This document shows positions 36,759 through 44,927 of a stretch of DNA of 64,000 bases, piece by piece. The notes below the pieces were generated by a model. The model was not told the DNA's origin. It did no database searches and was given only the letters and a program-made list of their open reading frames with translations. A program made the position numbers and the translations under genes. Source of the DNA: Mycobacterium celatum (GTDB lineage: Bacteria > Actinomycetota > Actinomycetes > Mycobacteriales > Mycobacteriaceae); assembly GCF_002101595.1 (NCBI RefSeq), contig NZ_LQOM01000010.1, positions 1-64,000 of the forward strand, written 5' to 3'. Position 1 is the stretch's first letter; each line of letters starts with the position of its first letter.

Positions 36759-39598
36759 ACTGACACGAGCGACCGTTCTCGGCGTGTCGCGAGGCTGGTC
36801 CGGTGGACGGTGACCCGGCGGGGCCACCAAAACCACCGATTCAGCAGCGCCACCAGAGCGGGAAGCAGGAACGTCCGGACGATCAAAGTGTCCAGCAGCA
36901 GTCCGACACCGACGGTCAGCCCGGTCTGCGCGACGGGCTGCACGGTGCTGGCCATCAGGGCGAACATCGTGATCCCGAAGACGACGCCGGCTGTCGTCAC
37001 CACCCCGCCGGTGCCGGCGAAGGCACGCACGATGCCGGTCCCGATACCGGCGCGGACCTCCTCGCGGATCCGCATCGCCAACAACAGGTTGTAATCGGCG
37101 CCGACGGCCACCAACGCGATGAACGCGATCGGCGCGACCGCCCAATGCATTTCCTGACCAAGCAGGTACCGGCACACCAGGCCGCTGACCGCCACCGCCG
37201 AGGTATACGAGACGATGACCGTTCCCATCACCGCCGCTGCCGCCACCGGGCTGCGCAGCATCATCGCGACGATCAAGAAGATCAGCGCCAGCGTCGCCAC
37301 CACCAGCAGCCGGAAGTCGTGGGCGACGAAGACCTGCAGATCGCTGGTCACCGGGCCGACCCCGGCCAGGTCCACCTCCGTAGGCGTCAGCGTGCCCTCC
37401 TTGGTGGCTTCGGCGACCGCGGTGCGGACCTGCTCGGCGCGCCGCGCGCCGTCGGCCCCCCACTCGTTGTGGTCGCCGTAGACCAGCAGATAGGTTGCGC
37501 GTCCGTCGGCAGACATCAAGTATTTCAACACTTCTCGGTATCTCGGGTCCGAGAGGGCGCGCGACGGCAGGTAGAAGCCGCCCGCGGCGCTGCTGCGGAA
37601 ACCGGCGTCCAGCTCGCGCAGGTAATCGGTGAGCTCACGCACCTGCGGGCCGAGCGACCCCATGGTTTCCCGCAGCTCGCCGGTGGCGGCCCGGGCCTGG
37701 CCGAGCACGTCGCGCATCGACTGCAAGGTCCGTGGCAGCCCGGCCAAACCCGCCGTCGCCGTGCCCGATCCTGACGTCAATTTGACTGCCCCGCTTGATA
37801 ATTCGGCCGAGCTATGGACCACGGCGTCGACGGGCTCGACGACGCGCGCCACCACCGAGCAAATCGGGTTCGCCGGGCAGTCGGCGGTGTTGCTGACGAA
37901 TCCGCGCAACGGGTCCAGGTACTCCGACACGGTACTGATGCTGGTCTGCAAACCGTCCAAACCGGCCCGCATATCGTCGGCGCCCGAGTTGATTTCGCCC
38001 AGACCCGCGGCGCTGCCGGCCATGCCCCGGCCCAGCTGGTCCACCGTCGCGGCCATCCGCGACAACATGGCGTCCAGATCACCCACCCGCTGGAGCCGTT
38101 GCACCAGCGAATCGATGCCCGCGCCGAATCGCTCGCCGAGCAGGCCAGCCTGATGACTCAGGGTCGCCTCGTCGGGCACCGTGCCGACCGGTCGGCTCGC
38201 CGATTGCACCATCCGCACACCCGGTATCGCCATGACCTGGCGGCTGATCCGCTCGATGGCGATCAGGCCCGCGGGATTGCGCAGGTCGTGGTCGGCCCCG
38301 ACGGTCACCACATCGGGAAACAACTGGTTCGCCGGGAAATGCCGGTTGGTCGCCTGATACCCGCGGCTGGAATCGGCGCCAGCCGGGGTGGCCGCGGGTT
38401 CGTTCCAGCAGGGCCGCAGCCCGACCACCGGCAACGCCAAGACGAGGACAACCAGGCCACTGGCAACCAAGACCGGTCCGGGCCAGCGCGCGACGATCAC
38501 CCCGATCCGCCGCCAGCGGCGGGCGATCGTCGACGGTCGGGGTTCCAGCAGGCCACGACGCCCGGCCAGGCTGATCAACGCCGGGGTCAGCGTAAGAGCT
38601 GCCACCATCCCCGCTAAAATCCCTATCGCGCAAGGCATTCCGACGCTGCGGAACATTCCGACTTTGGCCAGGTTCAGGCACGCCAACGCGACGGCCATCG
38701 TCAGCGCGGAACCCACGACGACAGGCGCCACGCCGCGGTACGCCTGCTCCAGCGCGGCCGCCCAGCCTATTCCGCGTCTGCGGCCCTCGTGGTAGCGACC
38801 GATCATGAAGATCGCGTAGTCGGTTCCCGCACCGAGCAGCATCGCCGCGATCAGCGCCACCGAGAACAGAGACACCTCGACCGCGCCGTGCTGCCCCAAC
38901 ACCGCCACCAGTGGGCGCGCCACGGCCAGGGCCAGACCCACCGTAATCAGCGGGATGGCAGCGGCGATCGGTGAGCGGTAGACGATCAGCAGCAAGGCCA
39001 GGATCACCGCGATTGTGGCCGCAGTGATCAGCAGCATCTGACGGTCGATGGCGGCGAACTCGTCGGAGATGGTGGCGCCCGGCCCGGTGACGTAGACATG
39101 CAGACCTTCGGGCGGCGCCAGCCGGGCTACCGTGTGGCGGACCGCGGTGACCGCGTCGGCGGCCGTCGAGGTGCCCAGCATCCCCGACAGGCGCAGCATC
39201 ACGTTCGCAGCATGCCGGTCATGGCTCAACGCGGCCGATTCGGTGAGCGGTACCGCCCACAGGTCGGTGACGGCGTTGACGTGGGCGGTGTCGGATCGCA
39301 ACGCCGACACCAGGGCGTCGTAGTAGTGACGATCTGTCGGTTGCAATGGCTGATCGCGTTCCAGCACAACGTAATTGATGTTGTTGCTGGGGACGATGCC
39401 GAACTGTTCGGCCGCCCGCGTGGCCGCGGTCTGGCTCGCCGCTGACGCCGGCATGAACGACCGGGAGTGCGACGCGACCACCCGCTCCAATTGCGGCACC
39501 AATACGTTGGCCAGTCCGGCCACGACAACCCAGCAGACCACGACCAGAACCGCGTGACGGCTGGTGAAACGCGCGGCGCGGCCGAGCAGTTCACGCAA
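36755..39598 (-). CDS. MmpL-family RND lipid transporter
   Basis: This 947 aa mycobacterial RND exporter has two repeats, each with a membrane helix, a periplasmic domain and a five-helix bundle. The proton-relay Asp-Tyr pairs are Asp260-Tyr261 (LGAGTDYAIFMIGR) and Asp835-Tyr836 (VGADYNLLLAMR). The second periplasmic loop (about 480-700) is rich in amphipathic helices. MmpL proteins export envelope lipids or siderophores; the substrate is unknown, and there is no MmpS partner here. The TTG start overlaps the upstream small gene by 8 bases. The module is absent from this position in M. tuberculosis. Confidence 0.9.
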   Translation of the reverse strand: MRELLGRAARFTSRHAVLVVVCWVVVAGLANVLVPQLERVVASHSRSFMPASAASQTAATRAAEQFGIVPSNNINYVVLERDQPLQPTDRHYYDALVSALRSDTAHVNAVTDLWAVPLTESAALSHDRHAANVMLRLSGMLGTSTAADAVTAVRHTVARLAPPEGLHVYVTGPGATISDEFAAIDRQMLLITAATIAVILALLLIVYRSPIAAAIPLITVGLALAVARPLVAVLGQHGAVEVSLFSVALIAAMLLGAGTDYAIFMIGRYHEGRRRGIGWAAALEQAYRGVAPVVVGSALTMAVALACLNLAKVGMFRSVGMPCAIGILAGMVAALTLTPALISLAGRRGLLEPRPSTIARRWRRIGVIVARWPGPVLVASGLVVLVLALPVVGLRPCWNEPAATPAGADSSRGYQATNRHFPANQLFPDVVTVGADHDLRNPAGLIAIERISRQVMAIPGVRMVQSASRPVGTVPDEATLSHQAGLLGERFGAGIDSLVQRLQRVGDLDAMLSRMAATVDQLGRGMAGSAAGLGEINSGADDMRAGLDGLQTSISTVSEYLDPLRGFVSNTADCPANPICSVVARVVEPVDAVVHSSAELSSGAVKLTSGSGTATAGLAGLPRTLQSMRDVLGQARAATGELRETMGSLGPQVRELTDYLRELDAGFRSSAAGGFYLPSRALSDPRYREVLKYLMSADGRATYLLVYGDHNEWGADGARRAEQVRTAVAEATKEGTLTPTEVDLAGVGPVTSDLQVFVAHDFRLLVVATLALIFLIVAMMLRSPVAAAAVMGTVIVSYTSAVAVSGLVCRYLLGQEMHWAVAPIAFIALVAVGADYNLLLAMRIREEVRAGIGTGIVRAFAGTGGVVTTAGVVFGITMFALMASTVQPVAQTGLTVGVGLLLDTLIVRTFLLPALVALLNRWFWWPRRVTVHRTSLATRRERSLVSV

Positions 39599-39917
39599 CG
39601 GTTTGCTCCTCGCGCTGTAGGGACCGCAGCCGTCGCGACCGCTGCGCGGCCACGTCCAGCAGTGCCCGCAGCCCCGGCTCGGCGGCGGCGATCTCGGCGC
39701 GGGCCTGTTCGACCGAGATGTCGCTGTCCAGCCGTGCGGTCACCGCCGTCATCCAGCGCTGCTGCAGCGCCAGCAGCAGACCCTCCTCGCCGCCGAAAAG
39801 CCGCTCGACGTCGGGCAGATTACCGTTGAAATACATTGCCGCCTCGGCGTTTTCGGCGGCTCGGTCGATCAGATCGGCCATGAAGGCCATTCGCTCGTGC
39901 AGTTGTGTCCACGTCAT
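39591..39917 (-). CDS. Small helical hypothetical protein coupled to MmpL
   Basis: This 108 aa protein is predicted to be all-helical and soluble, with no signal peptide. Noticeable segments are TQLHERMAFMADLIDRA, LPDVERLFGGEEGLLLALQQ and a basic C-terminus (QRSRRLRSLQREEQ). I do not recognise a family. It begins at ATG (MTWTQLHERM) and its stop lies 8 bases inside mmpL, so it is the leading gene of the mmpL operon. It could be a cytosolic accessory factor of the transporter; that is inferred only from the overlap. Confidence 0.7.
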   Translation of the reverse strand: MTWTQLHERMAFMADLIDRAAENAEAAMYFNGNLPDVERLFGGEEGLLLALQQRWMTAVTARLDSDISVEQARAEIAAAEPGLRALLDVAAQRSRRLRSLQREEQTVA

Positions 39918-39974
39918 GTCAGTGACGCTAGGGAAATGCCGCGCGCCCGTCGTCGTGCCTGGGTTCGGTTTTCC

Positions 39975-39996
39975 GACTCCTACTGCAGTCGGAGTC
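39975..39996. promoter_or_regulatory. 22-bp palindromic operator candidate
   Basis: A 22-base palindrome with 10 of 11 pairs matched (arms GACTCC / GGAGTC, centre ACTGCAGT) sits in the 133-base gap between the divergent mmpL operon and the two-component genes. A TAGCAT -10-like box for the kinase gene follows at 40009-40014. The size and position fit a dimeric regulator such as the NarL-type response regulator encoded next door; this is inference. Confidence 0.55.
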
Positions 39997-40050
39997 AGGG
40001 TCCGTCCGTAGCATGATGTGCGCGGCCACAAACCCTTCTACGATGGGCCG

Positions 40051-41253
40051 ATGAGGCGCGTGATCGATTTTGTGCGCGATCTGATCCGACGGCGGGGTGA
40101 GCTGATCCCGGTCGGCCATTCGTGGTCGTTCGTTGTCAGATTCGAGTCCGCCATGGTGCTGGTCTTGATTGCGTCTACCCTGCAACGAAGCAGCGCCGAT
40201 CTGCCGGCGGCCGCGCTCGCAACGCTCGTCGCCCTTTCACCGTTGGTGCTTTTCCTCGTGGGGGGCATGGGGTTCAATCCGGCATTCGTCTGGATGGCAT
40301 GGTGGGCGGCGGGCGCAATCCTGCTGTTTACGACGTCCACACCCGTTACAACGGATTTTGCTCCGCTGATGCTGGTGCTGACGGTGGGATGCGTCGCGTC
40401 GCTGGCTCCCACGGTATGGGGGGCACTTTCCTTCGGGTCGGGTGTGGTAACGCTCATTGCGGCCTCGGCGGCGCACCGACTGGATGGTGTCGCGTTATAC
40501 CTGAGCTTCGTCGCGCTCGGTTGGCTTGTGGGGCATCAAATGCGCACCCAGGCCCAATTGCTGGTCAAACAACAGGAACTACAAGCGGATCTGGCCGAGC
40601 ACGCCGTGGCCGACGAGCGGCGCCGGATCGCCCGCGAGGTGCACGACGTCATTGCCCATTCCCTTTCCGTCACACTGCTTCACGTGACAGGGGCGCGGCA
40701 CGCGCTGCAGCAAGACCGCGACATCGACGATGCGGTCGACGCGCTGACCGATGCCGAGCGGCTGGGCCGCCAGGCGATGGCCGACATCCGCCGCACGGTC
40801 GGGTTGCTCGATGCCGGCCCGGCAAAAATGGCCCCCGAGCCCGGAATCGCAGACATCCCTGATCTCGTCGACGATTTCGTCCAGGCCGGACTGCCGGTCA
40901 CACTTCGCGCCGAGGGAAACCCCGACCGGGTGTCGGCGGCGGTCGGGTTGGCGCTCTACCGGATCACCCAGGAATCGCTGGCCAACGTCGCCAAACACGC
41001 GCCTGAATCGAAAGTCACGGTGCAGCTGGTGATTTCGCCATCCGCGGCGGCGCTTTCGGTGGTCAACGCGGTGCCGGTGACGGTGGGCGCCGCGCTGGCA
41101 TCCCAAGGCGGTCGCGGGCTGTCCGGCATGCGCCAACGAGTGGAGCTGGTCGGCGGCGTGATCGACACCGGGCCGTCCGGCAACGCGTGGTCGGTGCGCG
41201 CCGAGATTCCGTTGACCGACCCGAGCCCCCGAACGCGACGGTGTCCACTGTAG
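40051..41253 (+). CDS. NarL-type sensor histidine kinase
   Basis: This 400 aa membrane kinase has an N-terminal region (about 25-150) with roughly five or six hydrophobic helices and no large external loop, so it may sense within the membrane. The phosphoacceptor is His198 in REVHDVIAHSLSVTLLH (HisKA_3 type). An HATPase domain follows with ITQESLANVAKHA and GGRGLSGMRQRVELVGG. I chose the ATG at MRRVIDFVRD. The response regulator begins 2 bases after its stop. It diverges from the mmpL operon, a likely target. Confidence 0.9.
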   Translation: MRRVIDFVRDLIRRRGELIPVGHSWSFVVRFESAMVLVLIASTLQRSSADLPAAALATLVALSPLVLFLVGGMGFNPAFVWMAWWAAGAILLFTTSTPVTTDFAPLMLVLTVGCVASLAPTVWGALSFGSGVVTLIAASAAHRLDGVALYLSFVALGWLVGHQMRTQAQLLVKQQELQADLAEHAVADERRRIAREVHDVIAHSLSVTLLHVTGARHALQQDRDIDDAVDALTDAERLGRQAMADIRRTVGLLDAGPAKMAPEPGIADIPDLVDDFVQAGLPVTLRAEGNPDRVSAAVGLALYRITQESLANVAKHAPESKVTVQLVISPSAAALSVVNAVPVTVGAALASQGGRGLSGMRQRVELVGGVIDTGPSGNAWSVRAEIPLTDPSPRTRRCPL

Positions 41254-41255
41254 AC

Positions 41256-41921
41256 ATGGACACCACCGAGATTTCCGTCTTGCTGGTCGACGACCAGGAT
41301 CTGGTGAGGTCCGGTCTCCGCCGGATTCTGCGCCGCAAGGACGGATTCGTCATTGTCGCCGAATGCGCTGACGGCGACGAGGTTTGCGACGCGGTCGCCG
41401 AGCATCGCCCCGACGTGGTGGTGATGGATCTGCGGATGAAGCGGGTCGACGGAATCGAGGCCACCCGCAGGCTCGCCGCCATCGATTCCCCACCGGTGTT
41501 GGCGCTGACCACGTTCAACGACGACGAGCTGCTTTCCGGCGCGCTGCGGGCCGGTGCGTCGGGATTCGTGCTCAAGGATTCCTCGGCCGAGGAGCTGATC
41601 CGCGCGGTGCGGGCCGTCGCAGAAGGCGACAGCTACCTCGACCCGGCTGTCACTTCACGAGTGTTATCCACCTATCGGCGGGTCGCCGGTGAACACCGGC
41701 CCGAAGCCGTCGCCGAACTGACTGCGCGTGAGCGCGACGTGCTGCGGCTGGTCGGGCAGGGCCGGTCGAACGCCGAAATCGCCGGCGAGCTATGCATTTC
41801 CGAGCTGACTGTCAAAAGCCACATCGGCCGCATCTTCGTCAAACTCAACCTGCGCGACCGCGCGGCGGCCATCGTCTACGCCTACGACCACGGCATCGTC
41901 ACGCCGCGCTACACGGGTTGA
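41256..41921 (+). CDS. NarL/LuxR-type response regulator
   Basis: This 221 aa response regulator has an N-terminal receiver domain with acidic pocket Asp12/Asp13, phosphorylation site Asp58 (VVVMDLRMKRVDG), the switch Thr in LALTTFND and Lys in FVLKDSS. The C-terminal LuxR-type helix-turn-helix is LTARERDVLRLVGQGRSNAE with ISELTVKSHIGRIF. Cognate to the adjacent kinase. An alternative GTG start at 41241 would overlap the kinase stop. Autoregulation through the upstream palindrome is plausible. Confidence 0.92.
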   Translation: MDTTEISVLLVDDQDLVRSGLRRILRRKDGFVIVAECADGDEVCDAVAEHRPDVVVMDLRMKRVDGIEATRRLAAIDSPPVLALTTFNDDELLSGALRAGASGFVLKDSSAEELIRAVRAVAEGDSYLDPAVTSRVLSTYRRVAGEHRPEAVAELTARERDVLRLVGQGRSNAEIAGELCISELTVKSHIGRIFVKLNLRDRAAAIVYAYDHGIVTPRYTG

Positions 41922-41984
41922 GCCAAGGTGGTTGACAACGACCTTGCAGCCCGTTCTGAGGTTGGCTCATTAACGTAACCGACC

Positions 41985-42311
41985 GTGAAGATATTCGTGT
42001 GCGTCTTCGCGGCGGTGCTGGCAATCGCGCTGACACCCACAGCCGTCGCATACGCGGACTCGGCCGATGGCACCTTCCTGAAAGCCCTTGCCGATCAGGG
42101 CATTACCGGAGATCCGGGAGAGCTGATCGCAGCGGGTCGCGGCGTTTGCGACAACGTTTCGGGGCTGGCCACCACGTTGCCCAAGTGGTCGAAGGCCCCA
42201 GCGCTGGGTCCTGTCATGAGCGCGCTGAACCTGTCGCTCTTCCAGGCAGAGTTCGTCGTCAGCGCCGCCGAAAGCGCCTATTGCCCGCAGTACCTGGGAC
42301 TCGGACGCTGA
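41985..42311 (+). CDS. Secreted DUF732 protein
   Basis: This 108 aa protein has a Sec signal peptide (VKIFVCVFAAVLAIALTPTA, cleavage near VAYADS). The mature domain fits the mycobacterial DUF732 pattern: DGTFLKALADQGITG, a conserved RGVCDN cysteine and a C-terminal AESAYCPQYLG cysteine, probably one disulfide. Function is unknown. A TAACGT box lies 8 bases before the GTG with no ribosome site, so it may be leaderless. It follows the response regulator by 63 bases and may belong to the same envelope module. Confidence 0.82.
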   Translation: MKIFVCVFAAVLAIALTPTAVAYADSADGTFLKALADQGITGDPGELIAAGRGVCDNVSGLATTLPKWSKAPALGPVMSALNLSLFQAEFVVSAAESAYCPQYLGLGR

Positions 42312-42314
42312 CCC

Positions 42315-42941
42315 CTACGATGCCTCGTCGCCGATCTCGCCGATGTGGTTGCGCAATACCGCCCGCCCGTCGGCAAGGTGGTAGGTGACTCCAACGATCG
42401 CCAGCGTGCCGGCGGTGACTCGCTCGGCGATGGCCGTCGACCGCGCCATCAGCTGCGCGCCGGTCTCGACAACATGGCGCGCCTCGAACTCGTCGACCCT
42501 GCTCATGCCCTCCCGGCGGCCCAGCAGGATGGACGGCGTCACCCGCTCGACCAGGTCGCGCACATAGCCGCCGGGCAGCACACCGTCGTCGAGTGCGGAC
42601 AGCGTCGCCTTCACCGCGCCGCAGCTGTCATGGCCCAGGACCACGATCAGCGGCACGTCGAGCACCGTCACCGCGAACTCAATCGAGCCCAGCACCGCGG
42701 AGTCGATCACGTGCCCCGCGGTGCGCACCACGAACACGTCGCCCAGGCCCTGGTCGAAGATGATCTCGGCGGCCACCCGGCTGTCGCCGCAGCCGAACAC
42801 CACGGCGGTGGGCTTTTGGCCCTCGGCCAGTTTCGCCCGATGCTCGATGCTCTGGCTGGGATGTTCGGGCTTGCCGGCGACGAAGCGCTCGTTACCCTCT
42901 TTGAGTGCCTTCCACGCGGTTATGGGATTGGTATTCGGCAT
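42315..42941 (-). CDS. canB: Beta-class carbonic anhydrase CanB
   Basis: This 208 aa zinc enzyme interconverts CO2 and bicarbonate. Zinc ligands are in VFGCGDSR (Cys) and VLGHDSCGAVK (His and Cys), with the conserved Asp-Arg dyad in GDSR. Most relatives have CADSR; the Gly here is a mild variation. I started it at MPNTNPITAWKAL, as in M. tuberculosis. Its CAT start triplet shares two bases with the ATG of the divergent mutY, so its promoter must lie within mutY coding sequence. Confidence 0.94.
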   Translation of the reverse strand: MPNTNPITAWKALKEGNERFVAGKPEHPSQSIEHRAKLAEGQKPTAVVFGCGDSRVAAEIIFDQGLGDVFVVRTAGHVIDSAVLGSIEFAVTVLDVPLIVVLGHDSCGAVKATLSALDDGVLPGGYVRDLVERVTPSILLGRREGMSRVDEFEARHVVETGAQLMARSTAIAERVTAGTLAIVGVTYHLADGRAVLRNHIGEIGDEAS

Positions 42942-43842
42942 GGCGCACATTCTGCCGTACGCGCCGATGATCGTCGCGGCGGAGGACCTCCTGAGGTGGT
43001 ACGAGCGATCGCGGCGCGACCTGCCGTGGCGCGATCCCGGCGTCAGCCCGTGGCAGATCCTGGTCAGCGAGTTCATGCTGCAGCAGACGCCGGTGGCCCG
43101 GGTGCTGCCGATATGGACGGAGTGGGTGGCGCGCTGGCCGACGGCGTCGGCGACCGCGGCGGCAAGCCCCGCCGACGTGCTGCGCGCCTGGGGCAAGCTG
43201 GGTTATCCGCGGCGGGCCAAACGCCTGCACGAGTGCGCCACCGTGATCGCCCGCGACTACGGCGATGTGGTTCCCGACGACGTCGACACCCTGATGACAC
43301 TGCCCGGGGTCGGTGCCTACACGGCGCGGGCGGTGGCGTGTTTCGCCTATCGCCAGCCGGTGCCGGTGGTGGACACCAATGTGCGACGGGTGGTGGCCCG
43401 CGCCCTGCACGGTCGGGCCGACGCCGGCACGCCGTCGGCGGCCCGCGATCACGCCGACGTCGCCGCGCTGCTGCCGGAAAATGGGGTGGCACATCAGTTT
43501 TCGGCGGCACTGATGGAACTGGGCGCGACGGTGTGCACCGCCCGGGCGCCAAAATGCGGACTGTGCCCGGTTACCCGGTGCCGATGGCGGCAAGCCGGAC
43601 ATCCACCGGCCGAGGAGCCGGCACGCCGCCCGCAAACCTACGCCGGCACCGACCGCCAGGTCCGCGGCCGGCTACTGGATGTGTTGCGGGACAACGCTTC
43701 TCCGGTCACTCGTGCGCAGCTGGACGTGGCGTGGCTGACGAACAACGAGCAGCGCGACCGCGCGCTGAATTCGCTGCTGGCCGACGGCCTGGTGACACAG
43801 ACGTCTGACGGTCGGTACGCGTTAGGGGGAGACGCTCCGTAA
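42940..43842 (+). CDS. mutY: Adenine DNA glycosylase MutY
   Basis: This 300 aa base-excision repair enzyme removes adenine opposite 8-oxoguanine. The HhH-GPD core is clear (LMTLPGVGAYTARAVACF, catalytic Asp in VPVVDTNVRRV). The iron-sulfur cluster cysteines CTARAPKCGLCPVTRC are spaced x6-x2-x4. The C-terminal recognition domain is short (about 60 residues). The start at MAHILP matches the family but overlaps the canB start; an internal ATG at 42967 would avoid this. The 3' end overlaps the convergent hydrolase gene by 21 bases. Confidence 0.94.
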   Translation: MAHILPYAPMIVAAEDLLRWYERSRRDLPWRDPGVSPWQILVSEFMLQQTPVARVLPIWTEWVARWPTASATAAASPADVLRAWGKLGYPRRAKRLHECATVIARDYGDVVPDDVDTLMTLPGVGAYTARAVACFAYRQPVPVVDTNVRRVVARALHGRADAGTPSAARDHADVAALLPENGVAHQFSAALMELGATVCTARAPKCGLCPVTRCRWRQAGHPPAEEPARRPQTYAGTDRQVRGRLLDVLRDNASPVTRAQLDVAWLTNNEQRDRALNSLLADGLVTQTSDGRYALGGDAP

Positions 43843-44586
43843 GAAGGACTCCACCGCTTCGCGGTATACCTCCGGCGCGTCGTCGTGCACCAGATGGCCG
43901 GCTTGCGGAACCCGCAAATAGCTTGTCCGATAGCCGGTTTCGCTCATCTGAAGCATCTGGCCGGGCGGCGTGACCGAGTTCCCGGCCTCGATCAGCAGCG
44001 CCGGCACGCGCACCGCTTGCCATTGCGCCCAGTAGTCGCGAGTGCCCCACTCGGCGGCGATCTCGATCCAGCGTTCGACTTGACCATGCAGCCGCCAGCC
44101 GGTCGCGGTGCGGTCGAAGGATTCCAGGAAGTACCGGCCGGCGATGTCGCCGAATTCGGCGAATACCTTTTCGGCAGAGTCGAATTCGACGGGCAGGGCA
44201 TGCAGCCACGGCTCCCACGGCCCGGTGGTGCGGCCGCGGAAATCCGGCGCCATGTCCTCGACCACCAGCGCCGACACTAGGTCGGGCCGCTCGGCGGCCA
44301 GGCACCACGAGTGCAGCGCGCCCATCGAATGGCCGACCAACCGTGCCGGGCCGCCCAGGGCGGCCACCGCGTCGCCCAGATCCGCCACGAACCGTTCGGT
44401 GCTGATCGGGTGCGGATCGGCGATGTCGCGGCCCCGGTGCCACGGCGCGTCGTAGGTGTACACGGCGCCCAGCCCGGTCAGCCAGGGCAGCTGACGCGAC
44501 CAGGTGGTCCCGCGTCCCATCAGCCCGTGCACCAGCACCACCGGTTCGCCGCGCCCACCGCGACGGGTCAGCAGGTCGGCGGTCAT
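43822..44586 (-). CDS. Alpha/beta-fold hydrolase (Rv3591c type)
   Basis: This 254 aa alpha/beta hydrolase has an oxyanion segment in VLVHGLMGRGTTW, nucleophile Ser in LVGHSMGALHSW, the acid probably in LLIEAGNS or nearby, and His in PQAGHLVHDD. The substrate is unknown. I used the ATG of MTADLLTRRGG; a GTG three codons upstream is possible. It is divergent from mhuD with a 23-base gap and convergent with mutY. Confidence 0.85.
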   Translation of the reverse strand: MTADLLTRRGGRGEPVVLVHGLMGRGTTWSRQLPWLTGLGAVYTYDAPWHRGRDIADPHPISTERFVADLGDAVAALGGPARLVGHSMGALHSWCLAAERPDLVSALVVEDMAPDFRGRTTGPWEPWLHALPVEFDSAEKVFAEFGDIAGRYFLESFDRTATGWRLHGQVERWIEIAAEWGTRDYWAQWQAVRVPALLIEAGNSVTPPGQMLQMSETGYRTSYLRVPQAGHLVHDDAPEVYREAVESFLRSVSP

Positions 44587-44609
44587 GCCGGGCACGGTAG
44601 CCTGACGGC

Positions 44610-44927
44610 ATGCCAGTGGTGAAGATCAACGCAATCGAGGTGCCTGCCGACGCCGGCCCCGAGCTGGAGAAGCGGTTCGCACACCGCGCGCACGCCGTCG
44701 AGAACTCGCCCGGCTTCCTCGGCTTCCAGCTGCTTCGCCCGGTCAAGGGCGAAGACCGCTACTTCGTGGTGACCCAGTGGGAATCCGAGGAAGCCTTCCA
44801 GGCATGGGCCACCGGGCCCGCCATCGAGGCCCACGCCGGCCACCGGGCCAACCCGGTGGCGACCGGGGCGTCGCTGCTGGAATTCGAGGTTGTGCTGGAC
44901 GTTGCCGGCTCTGGCTCGAAGGCATAG
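44610..44927 (+). CDS. mhuD: Mycobilin-producing haem oxygenase MhuD
   Basis: This 105 aa IsdG-like protein degrades haem without releasing CO, giving mycobilin and free iron, and so serves iron acquisition. Key residues are in the expected places: Asn7 (VVKINAIEV), Trp66 (AFQAWATG) and haem-ligand His75 (EAHAGHRAN). The sequence is almost unchanged from M. tuberculosis Rv3592. The 3' end overlaps the 5' end of lpqF. No IdeR box is obvious in the short 23-base divergent gap. Confidence 0.96.
   Translation: MPVVKINAIEVPADAGPELEKRFAHRAHAVENSPGFLGFQLLRPVKGEDRYFVVTQWESEEAFQAWATGPAIEAHAGHRANPVATGASLLEFEVVLDVAGSGSKA

Noticed and set aside
36759..37463. N-terminal extension of the Rv3587c-type membrane protein
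   Set aside because: The frame is open but overlaps mmpL coding sequence and reads as Arg/Gly-rich shadow; the GTG at the GTGA overlap gives the expected protein.
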